From positions 186,001-250,000 of the forward strand of contig JAXIVH010000169.1 of NCBI GenBank assembly GCA_036785325.1: DNA of 64,000 nt, in the 5' to 3' direction. The notes under the pieces are model-generated. The model saw nothing but the letters and a program-made list of their open reading frames with translations. It was not told where the DNA came from and ran no database searches. Source of the DNA: Urophycis tenuis. Its lineage: Eukaryota > Chordata > Actinopteri > Gadiformes > Phycidae. Positions 55,711 through 64,000 of the stretch are shown piece by piece. The position numbers were made by a program, and so were the translations under genes. The first letter of the stretch is position 1; every line of letters begins with the position of its first letter.

Positions 55711-56040
55711 AAAAAAAACAAAACAACAACAAACTATTTACAACAATTTAGTGCAATTTGCCACCGTCTCTTTTAGGTTTCACAAGTTCAAGTAGGTCGG
55801 CTTGCATTTTGGAGCTTTATGCGTCCATATGGTAAAGCGTATATAGCGTATATATATAGCGTATATATAGCGTAAAAAAAACAAAACAACAACAAACTAT
55901 TTACAACAATTTAGTGCAATTTGCCACCGTCTCTTTTAAGTTTCACAAGTTCAAGTAGGTCGGCTTGCATTTTGGAGCTTTTGCGTCCATATAGTAAAGC
56001 GTATATATGTAGCGTATATATATAGCGTATATATAGCATA
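55711..56040. repeat. local tandem duplication, ~163 bp twice
   Basis: Both units run from AAAACAAAACAACAACAAAC through GGTCGGCTTGCATTTTGGAG to a TAGCGTATATATAG run, with a few differences. The 41-kb copy has one unit only. Confidence 0.85.
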
Positions 56041-56325
56041 TAAAGCGGATATATATAAGATTCAAGATTAAAGATTCATTCAAGATTCAAGTATCTTTAT
56101 TGTCAAATGTGCTACATGGCAGGCATATAGCACATATGAAATTGCAGTCTTCTCAGACCTGCGGTGCAAAATAAACAATGGACAAACAAAGTAGACAACA
56201 GACATCGTACAGACAAACATAGAAACACAGAAACACAGAAAGTACAAGAAAAAAGTGAAAAAGTGAGGTAGTGCGTTCAGAAAAATAGTGCAATATATGT
56301 AAACAGTAAGAGACATTCTAAAGTG

Positions 56326-57294
56326 TCAGAGTTTGCAGTTTGTGAGTGGTGGTGGGAGGGTGATGGTCCGAGGTGGGTGCAAGGTTAAGAGTCTGGCAGG
56401 GGGGCAGAAGAGGGGGGGGGGGGGGGGAGGGGGCAGGGGCAGAGCAGGGAGGGAGTTGAGCCTCCGGACAGCCTGGTGAAAGAAGCTGTCCTTGAGCCTG
56501 CTGGTTCTGGCCCGGAGACTCCGCAGTCTCCTCCCCGACGGCAGAAGGCTGAAGATACTGTGGGATGGGTGGGTGGGGTCACCAGCAATCCTGATGGCTT
56601 TGCTGGTGAGGCGGGTGGTGTAAATGTCCAAGATGGGGGGGAGAGAGACACCGATGATCCTCTCAGCTGCTCTCACTATGCGCTGCAGTGTCTTGCGGCA
56701 GGACACGGTGCAGGCACCGTACCACACAGTGATGCAGCTGGTCAGGAGGCTCTCGATGGTGCCTCTGTAGAAGGTGTGCATGATGGTGGATGAGGCCCCA
56801 GCTCTTTTAAGTTTGCGGAGGAAGTACAGGCGTTGGTGGGCTTTTTTGGCCAGTGATGCGGTGTTATGGTTCCAGGACAGGTCTTCAGAGATGTGCACAC
56901 CCAGGAACTTTGTGCTGCTCACCCTCTCCACTGTAGCATCGTTGATGACCAGTGGAGCATGCTGTGTGTGCATTCTCCTGAAGTCCACAACAATCTCCTT
57001 CGTCTTCTCCACATTCAGACGGAGATTGTTGTCCTTGCACCACGTAGCCAGCCTGTTCACCTCACTCCTGTAGATTGTCTCATCGCCGTTGTTTATGAGA
57101 CCCACCACAGTCGTGTCATCCGCAAACTTAATGAAGATGTTGGAGCTGGATGTTGGTGTGCAGTCGTGGGTCAGCAGAGTGAAGAGGAGGGGGCTAAGCA
57201 CACATCCTTGGGGGGCCCCCGTGTTTAGTGTGATGGTGCTGGAGGTGCTGCTGCCGACCCGAACTGTCTGTGGTCTCCCCGTCAGGAAGTCCAA
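56326..57294 (-). pseudogene. family A RT, C-terminal part
   Basis: 323 codons: DFLTGRPQTVRVGSSTSS, TGAPQGCVLSPLLFTLLTHD, IKFADDTTVVGLIN (intact FADD box), NNLRLNVEKTKEIVVDFRRM, TKFLGVHISEDLSW and SCRKTLQRIVRAAERIIGVS, then a Pro-rich tail over a poly-G tract at 56412-56427. Belongs to the same protein as the next entry, but the frame is shifted. Confidence 0.85.
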
Positions 57295-58664
57295 CAGCCA
57301 GTTGCACAGTGAGGTGTTGAGTCCCAGCTGGTCCAGTGAATGAGCTGCTGGGGGATGATTGTATTGAATGCTGAGCTGAAGTCGATGAACAGCATTCTGA
57401 CATATGAGTCTTTTGAATCCAGGTGGGTGAGGGCAGAGTGGAGGGCAGAGGAGATGGCATCATCGGTCGAACGATTGGACCGATATGCAAACTGGAAGGG
57501 GTCCAGGGTGGGGGGGAGGGCAGACTTGATGTGGTGCATGACTAGCCGCTCGAAGCACTTCATGAGGATGGGAGTGAGTGCGACTGGGCGGTAGTCATTG
57601 TGGCAGGAGGGAGATGACTTTTTCGGCACCGGGATGATGGTGGTGGCTTTGAGGCATGTGGGGACAACAGCCTGGCTCAACGAGGTGTTGAAGATGTCTG
57701 TGAAGACATCTGTGAGCTCCTCAGCACAGTCCCTCAGTACACGACCGGGAATGTTGTCAGGACCAGAGGCTTTCCGCAGGTTCGTCCCTTTGAGGGATCG
57801 CCTCACGCTATCTGGAGATAGCGTCAACACCTGGTCGCTGGGAGAGGGTGGGGTCTTCTGTGCCGGGGTGCTGTTGTCTGCCTCAAAGCGGGCGAAGAAG
57901 TCGTTCAGCTCATTCAGCAGAGGGGTGGAGCTGTCGCAGGTCTGCGGAGAGGGCTTGTAGTCCGTTATGGATTGGATCCCTCGCCACAGGTTCCTGGTGT
58001 CTCTGCTGTTGCTGAAACGGTCGGCGATCCTCCTGGAGTACCGTCTCTTGGCCTTCCTCATGCCGCGTGCCAGGTTGGCCCTGGCTGCCTTCAGGCCCAC
58101 CTCGTCTCCAGCTCTGAAGGCGGTGTTCCGAGCCCTCAGGAGTCTGTAGACTTCCCCTGTCAGCCATGGCTTCTGGTTGGCCCGAATGCGGATACTCTTG
58201 GTGACTGTGACGTCATCAATGCATTTCCGCATGTAGGAAGTGACGGTGTCCGTGTACTCCTGGAGGTCTGTAGTGTTGTTGTAGGTGGCTGCCCGTCTGT
58301 ACATGCTCCAGTCGGTGATGAGGAAGCAGTCCTGGAGTGTCTCTGAAGACCCCTCAGGCCACACGCGTACCTGCTTTGTTGTTGGTCTGATGACTTTGAC
58401 CAGGGGTCTGTAAGCAGGCATTAATATAGTGGTGATGTGGTCTGAGGCTCCTAGGTGGGGCAGGGGGAGGGCTTTGTAGGCCCCCCTATGCGTGGTGTAA
58501 ACATTGTCCAGGATATTATTGCCACGTGTGGGAAAGTTGATGTGTCCATGGAGTTGTGGAAACACGCTCTTGGGGTTTGCATGATTGAAATCCCCAGCCA
58601 GGATGAGGAAAGCATCAGGGTGGGCTGTCTGCTGCTCACTGATGTGCTGGTAGAGTTCGTACAA
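57282..58664 (-). pseudogene. family A endonuclease C-terminus and RT N-terminus
   Basis: 461 open codons: LILAGDFNHANPKSVFP (endonuclease D-x-N), LGASDHITTIL (Ser-Asp-His), linker with basic RMRKAKRRYSRRIADRF-like text, then KASGPDNIPGRVLRDCAEEL, CHNDYRPVALTPILMKCFER, DPFQFAYRSNRSTDDAIS and MLFIDFSSAFNTIIPQQLIH. One or more bases are lost near 57330, after which the protein continues in another frame. Confidence 0.85.
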
Positions 58665-59029
58665 TGCCTATAAATGGCGCTGCCAGTGTTTACGTTGTGA
58701 TAGAAGTCGATAGTGATAGAAGTCGATAGTGATAGAATTTAATTCATTGTGAGACATTCATGTGTAAATGACGTGTTTAGAGGACCAATCGCAGCCCTTG
58801 CGGTCTCCGTTGTACGTAGACGGAGTGACGGATACTTAAAAAAAAATATTTCAGGCCGACGGAGACGACGCAGAGGCTCTCCGTCAGGCTCTCCGTCGAC
58901 GTAGAGGGCTCTCCGTAACCGACGTACGGCACTTTACGCAGGAGTATAAACTAGGCTTTAGGCTTCATCCAGTTAATAGTGATCATTTTTCTTGTAATCA
59001 TCAACAAAATATGTAAGATAAGGCACTGG

Positions 59030-59400
59030 TCTTTCGTAAACAATTATTCTTGTGTTTTCTTCCAGTAAGAGAAATAGAGGGTCCATATCAGTCCTAATAT
59101 TCCCATTAACATTTTTTCCTACTCATCTTTCCAAAATTTCTGTATTATGGGGCAGTCCCAGAATATGTGGGTATGGTCCCCAACCATACCACAGTTGAGC
59201 CAACTTTTGTCAGTAACACTATTTTTAAACATTGATACCTTTAAATGAGTCCTAAAGAATCTCATCTTCACTTTCCAATCAAATTCTTTCAACATCTGAC
59301 TACCAATCCCCTTGTGGCATGAAATGCATATAGGCCTACTGTATCTTCCTATGTGTCATCATCTATAGTTGTGTTGAGTTCCATGTCCCATTGTCCTTTA
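59030..59400 (-). mobile_element. L1-type LINE ORF2 C-terminal remnant
   Basis: It reads EFDWKVKMRFFRTHLKVSMF, DKSWLNCGMVGDHTHIFWDC and PIIQKFWKD, the cysteine/histidine C-terminal segment typical of L1-clade ORF2 proteins. A stop follows KDE. Remnant only. Confidence 0.6.
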
Positions 59401-60208
59401 ATATGTGAGGTGTTACCCATCAGGTTACCCATGAGGTGTTACACATCTTCTATGCTGAATCTGCCCCACAGTTTTCAAATAGTTGTCACATTTGCCATTG
59501 AGACTTCAAACAAGATGAGTGGCCATCACTGGCCACTATTCAGCAATTATTATTATTATAATAGATGACGGTGACATTGACGGTGTGAATAAAATCCCAC
59601 TGCTGGCGCCACACCAATAACCGTGCCAACGCTAGGGATAGTTTTGTGAATGTGGGTATATATGTTGACTAAGATCCATTGTCATGTCAGAAACTACAAC
59701 AATATTTTAAATTGGTGTGCTGCACGTTGTGCTATTTGTCAGGTGATTGTGCTTAGTTCAAGCACAGGAGCAACTAGGTGGCAGCACCTAGGTGACCCTT
59801 TGGCATGTCGTGACACCTTGATGCACCTTAAATTCCAAGGCTTATTTTAAGATGCTTGAAATCCGCTGCCTATGGGCAGATTTATTTGCAAATGTGAACT
59901 TTGTTTACATGCAAATATGTTAAATAAATATAGAACCGAATGCTTACACGTCCTAAAAACACATCAGGTCTCTGCTAGTGAGTATCAAGTGTCTTCAAGT
60001 TGGAGATAAAACAATTATAGGATCGGCTGCTCTGTACTCGTAACCTTCTTATTGGTTGAACTCCAGGTGAGAACAAATTACTGTTACATTGGAAATTATC
60101 TATTCTTTCTCGCTTTTATCAGATTATAGGATCTATACAATCTATACAGGGGGGTGTCTGTCTAGTTTAGTTATTGTCAGTAACTGAGCCTGTTGTTTCT
60201 CCAGAACC
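59401..60208. other. no gene; 5' flank of lectin gene
   Basis: Unassigned sequence. A pyrimidine-rich acceptor (TTGTTTCTCCAG) ends 4 bp before the lectin ATG, so an untranslated first exon may lie within this stretch. Confidence 0.4.
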
Positions 60209-61798
60209 ATGGGGTCCAGTCGTCTCCTCTGCAGTATCATTGGTAGGTATTCCATCACTACTGTATTTTATCATGAAGTTCATTTTATTGAATTAATTCA
60301 AATTAACCAGCCAGATAATGGAAATGGATGTTTTTCCTTTGACCTCCTCTCATTTTCTAACTGTGTGTCTCTGCTATATCTCTATCGCAAATGATGGAGA
60401 ACAACAATAACATTTTTACCAAGATTATGCAAAGGTTTTCATTGTTATTACTGACAGGAATGATGGATGAGACGAAGCAGTGCTTTCTTACTATCAATAG
60501 TACTTTTCCTATAGGTAGTAATGGTACTATTCCTATACTTTGTAATATTTGATAGTTACAGTAGTAGACTAATGTTACTTATTGAATTGTTAATATTCCA
60601 GTGTTGAATGCTTATAAAAAATGGGGCGTTATGCAAATGCACATCAACATAGTGCCCTCACACATACCTCAGCACTGCTTCTGGAAAATACCTGTGGGGA
60701 AACATATAAAACTAATGTAACATTAACAAACACAGTAAAAAAGAACTTCTGACCAGATGGTTCCTTGATGACTCAAAAACGATATGCTCAAAGCTGGAAG
60801 ATTGTTTTATTTTCAGCTGATTATGTTGATAAAAAACGAAACTGTTATTATATATGAAGGTAACTAATATCTAATCAATATTGGTAACTGTGATATAAGT
60901 GGAATGAACCACAGTGGTGACGACCTCGGCCACATCACCCCATCATCGTATGTTCTTTTCCAATCACGGTACACCCTGTTGTGGTTTATTCCTTACATAT
61001 TTATATAGTATTTTCTCATGCACCAGGTGTTCTCATCCACCTGTGGAAGTCACCTGGATCTTCAGGTATTTCTAAGTGCCACACTTTGAGGGCTGAAGTA
61101 TGTTATCCAAACATACAAGTGTTTCTGTGTTTTGAACAGTAGAATGCAACTTGACAATCTACTGTGGTTCCCTCTGCCGTTAAGCTGAGGAGCCGCTGAG
61201 TGGCACGACCAGTCAGTCTTCAACATATGGGACTGATGTTTCTGCATTTGCCGTGGATGGGGACTGCAGTACTCGCTGCACTCATACTCAAGATGAAAAC
61301 AATCCATGGTGGAGGTTGGAGCTGCATGGTGTGTACAGGGTGTTAGTGATCGAAGTCACAAATAGGCAGGCCAGTAGACAAAGGATCAACGGCGTGGAAA
61401 TATGCATCGGGAATTCACTGGCGAACAACGGCAATGACAATCCCAGGTAAATCACTTATCCAACTTCAACTCAAAACACTGGGGCAGAACAGTGTAGTGG
61501 ATGTGTTTGACTCCATCCAATGTACTGGGGTAAAAATGTCTTTGGATAAAAGTGTCAAGTATTAAATATCATAGAACATTATACTCCCAGAACATCTCTC
61601 GGCTGAGAACATCAAAAGCTACTGTCATCTGGTTTCTGATGATCTCCTCTCTGTCCTTTTACATCAGGTGTGCCATCATCAATGATCTCCCAGTCAACTT
61701 GACTCAGACTGTCCATTGTGGGGGGATGGAAGGAAGATACGTCACCTTCCACAAGCCAAATGGAATCCTGATGTTGTGTGAAGTCAAAGTGTACGGAG
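60209..61798 (+). CDS. F-type lectin (fucolectin-like), three exons seen
   Basis: join(60209..60242, 61185..61446, 61668..61798), all GT-AG, phases 1 and 2 matching, no internal stop. Exon 1 gives MGSSRLLCSII, a weak signal peptide. Exon 2: TSQSSTYGTDVSAFAVDG, CTHTQDENNPWWRLELHGVY, VTNRQASRQRINGVEICIGN. Exon 3: INDLPVNLTQTVHCGG, MEGRYVTFHKPNGILMLCEV. This is the eel fucolectin fold, a secreted fucose-binding lectin of innate immunity. The His-x26-Arg spacing of the sugar site is kept; the Cys-Cys pair is absent and the second Arg is one residue closer. The 3' end stays open in phase 1, so a last exon or second domain should follow but was not found. Confidence 0.8.
60896..60996. mobile_element. 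probable ~100-bp palindromic MITE in lectin intron
   Basis: GTGGAATGAACCACAGTGG at the left faces CCCTGTTGTGGTTTATTCCT at the right; the inverse reads AGGAATAAACCACAACAGGG. It has no coding and lies between lectin exons 1 and 2. Confidence 0.5.
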
Positions 61799-61799
61799 G

Positions 61800-62925
61800 T
61801 AGGAACCAAGTCTACCAATACATGCCATTATGGCCGCGGGGTTTGGTGTGCCAGTGCAACTGTTGGTTCGGGTTCAGTGCTTTCCGGTGTTACCGGTGTG
61901 GTGTGCAAGCTCCACCCAGTTTAATATTATGCCAACCGACTCTGCGTTCATTATAGGGAGATGCTCTGGCATACTAAAATGAAGGCTATTGCTTACATCA
62001 TCAGCTTGTGTTGATGTTACACATAACTTGTATGGCATTAGAAATATGCAACACACATAGTCATCAAAATAGTAAACAGTATCATAATAGCATTATGTTT
62101 GTTTGGAAACAGTTACAAAGGTGAGTATGCAGTGTATGGATTGTCACGTGGGAAAGACTATAGCCAAAACAGAAGCCATGGCAGACAAAGCAAAAGTGTC
62201 ATACTCATGCAGCACCTCATCTCCCTCCGTGATTTTGTGCACAGTTTTTGGGTAGTTCTAGGATGTTCTGAAAAAAGTACAAGAGTGCAAAAGTGAGGAT
62301 AGCGTGGCCACATCCACCATGTTTGTTTGTGATAAAGTCATGTTTTCGATCTTGACTGCGATTCGTGTGAGTTCCAGGTTTAACATCAGGACTTGGTTGT
62401 TAAAGGAATGGAATCGGTTATTGAGTTGAAATAATAATAACACACCCAAACACCAAAACAGTTACATCTCGGACTGTCATGAAAGGTTGTCACACAGCCA
62501 GCACGCACCACCATACAACAGCAACCACTGTTTTCCTGCAATTTGCAGGGGCCATTCACTTGGTAGCAATGAGACAAGCATTGCTAAGTGATTCTCCATT
62601 CTCAAGAGTATAATTATGATTTATGGATTATTGATGAATTCGGATTTTCATCAGAATAATTTCAAAATTAGAATCTGAATAAGGCTTGTCCATAGAGAAA
62701 TGTGTACGAAATAAGGGTAATCTGCACCTGTGATTAATTTTAAGAACATTTTTAAAATTTTTCCATTGTTCAATTCATACAGAGACAGACATTATGGATC
62801 CAAGAGGTAAACATGTTCAGCGAAATGTATGGCATACACCAAGTTTCTGAAATCGGGGTGGTAGATGTACTTTCACCATGAATTATGGCGCCCTCTTTAG
62901 CTGAATCGGTACCAACATTTTTGGA
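61800..62925. other. no gene seen
   Basis: Downstream of lectin exon 3. I could not support a further exon or a known repeat. Confidence 0.35.
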
Positions 62926-63365
62926 GACCTGCGGCCTCATGTACAAAGGTTTTGCACGCACAAAAACGTGGTGTACGTCCTTTTTCATGCTCACATTCAG
63001 ATGTATAAAACGTGAAATGACCGTGGAAATGTGCGGTGCCCACGCCACCTTCATGGCTGGCGTACGCACGTTTCTACAGCTATTGTTCCTTTGGCGACAC
63101 TTAGAGGTGATGCTGGGAAACTGTTAATAATGTCAAAAACAATTAGTCATCAGAGTGTGTGCATCAGAGAATGTTCAAAGTCAGAGACACACTTATGAAC
63201 AATTAACACACCAACATGTTTGCAATTATATCGGTGGATATAAAAGCATGCGCAATGTGATGAAGAAAATGGTATTAACAATGGCAGCGTTAGCGTTGTT
63301 AGAGGACCTTGCAAACTTTATACTATAGAGAGATATTTGCGATATTTGCGATTAAAATGCAAAAA
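62926..63365 (+). mobile_element. Harbinger-type transposon 5' remnant
   Basis: GCGGCCTCATGTACAAAGGT followed by TTGCACGCACAAAAACG resembles the terminal region of fish Harbinger elements. At 63282 ATGGCAGCGTTAGCGTTG opens a frame MAALALLEDLANF like the start of Harbinger transposases, stopping after 15 codons. Confidence 0.5.
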
Positions 63366-63445
63366 ACCAACAACATAGAGATAACGTTGAGCCTAGCTTT
63401 CCATTGTTACGTTTGACTCCACTAATTCCTTTCCAGCGGTCAACT

Positions 63446-63520
63446 GGGTGGCACAGCTCAGTGGGTAGAGCGTGGGTTCAACAACCGGAGGGTTGGAGGT
63501 TCAATCCCCACCTTATCTAG
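63446..63520 (+). repeat. tRNA-derived SINE head
   Basis: CAGCTCAGTGGGTAGAGCGT (A box) and GGAGGTTCAATCCCCACC (B box) at tRNA spacing. The acceptor stem and anticodon arm do not pair well. No SINE tail is attached, so it may be truncated. Confidence 0.6.
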
Positions 63521-64000
63521 ATTTATCTAATTGATTATGGGCATTCCTATGCACAAGTAAATACTCGCATGGAATTATATTTTCTAGTTATAACTTTAAT
63601 TACTAATTATAACTATTAATTATCATTGTTTGCAACAGTTGCATTATGTTGAATTAAATAATTTGAGGTGTACTTAAACTAGTTTTTGTGTTCATTTGAG
63701 TACGTAAAGACAAGACAATGTGAAGTATATTTAAAAAAACAATAAATGTACCAATCATGACAAGCCATGCAATAAGGTGTTCTAGGTTATGAATGTACTG
63801 ATTAATGTGCCATGACAGTAAAAGATTATAGGCCTACATGTGATCCCGCGGAATAACACGGGTGTTCTGCGGACATATACTGTAGCATACTGACTAAGAA
63901 TCGTACACGAACAATTAAAGCAGATGGGCACCCAAGGCCATGTGCAATGGGGAGTACCGCTTCCATATCTCTAAAGTGCATTCCTCTGTAGGCATAAATA
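63521..64000. other. no gene seen
   Basis: AT-rich end of the window with nothing recognised. Confidence 0.35.

Larger units (their letters stand above)
56058..58670 (-). mobile_element. family A LINE nested in a Harbinger-like element
   Basis: The longest family A copy in the window: endonuclease C-terminal part, linker, whole RT and 3' UTR (TATCTTTATTGTCAAATGTG end). 5' truncated inside the endonuclease. One frame change near 57330 splits it. Confidence 0.88.
55438..58957. mobile_element. Harbinger-like element carrying a nested LINE
   Basis: Ends AGCCTAGTTCATACTTCTCC and (reverse complement of the right) AGCCTAGTTTATACTCCTGC, with TTA on both sides (55435-55437, 58958-58960). Sequence outside the LINE matches 40687-41390 in reverse. 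The LINE lies at 56058-58670. Confidence 0.85.

Noticed and set aside
61552..61956. 134-codon single-exon frame covering the lectin
   Set aside because: It includes intron sequence; the splice-bordered exon 61668-61798 explains the conserved part.

Overview
This window reads as euchromatic, transposon-dense DNA of a ray-finned (teleost-type) fish. It has long (TG)n/(AC)n tracts, tRNA-derived SINEs, L2/CR1-type and other non-LTR retrotransposons, a BEL/Pao element, Ty3/Gypsy pieces, a Penelope-like endonuclease, PIF/Harbinger, hAT and Tc1 remnants, introns with GT-AG borders, and a fucolectin-type gene. There is no bacterial or plasmid gene organisation. The species cannot be named from the sequence.

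Left part (about 1-16.1 kb). A multi-exon gene on the minus strand runs from a GC-box/TATA promoter near 16.07 kb down to about 1.1 kb. Its exons, recognised by open frames with good splice borders, resemble a family of uncharacterised, transposase-like fish proteins. It is dead: it has a frameshift in a T tract, a 5.4-kb L2 LINE inside an exon, an internal deletion with frame change, and a mutated splice donor. The L2 is itself split by a 1011-bp DNA element with an 11-bp target duplication. A plus-strand LINE fragment lies in another intron.

16.4-31.8 kb is a graveyard of nested minus-strand LINEs: a jockey/CR1-superfamily LINE ('family A') split by a 5'-truncated L2, then family A split by a second LINE ('family B'). 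Dinucleotide tracts, two unassigned candidate exons and a decayed Ty3/Gypsy element follow.

32.07-36.89 kb is the best-preserved element: a 4.8-kb ISL2EU-type (PIF/Harbinger group) DNA transposon with 58-bp terminal inverted repeats differing at one base. It carries two convergent, intron-containing genes. One is an intact 482-codon THAP-domain DDE transposase on the plus strand; the other is a SWIM/YqaJ nuclease on the minus strand with a single TGA codon. A hAT-type MITE with an 8-bp duplication abuts its left end.

38.4-44.6 kb holds SINEs (one with its tRNA-like A-box region expanded into about 30 tandem copies), a Harbinger-like MITE, a decayed LINE and a hAT C-terminus. 44.6-51.0 kb is a 5'-truncated BEL/Pao element with one frameshift, one internal deletion and a 3' LTR. 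51-59 kb holds a Gypsy gag split by a hAT element, a Penelope-like GIY-YIG endonuclease followed by a hammerhead-like motif, a MITE whose empty site is visible in a second copy of the same repeat at 22.6 kb, and another MITE of the same type carrying a nested family A LINE.

The right end (60.2-61.8 kb) carries the only plausible living host gene: a plus-strand F-type lectin (fucolectin) domain in three phase-matched exons.
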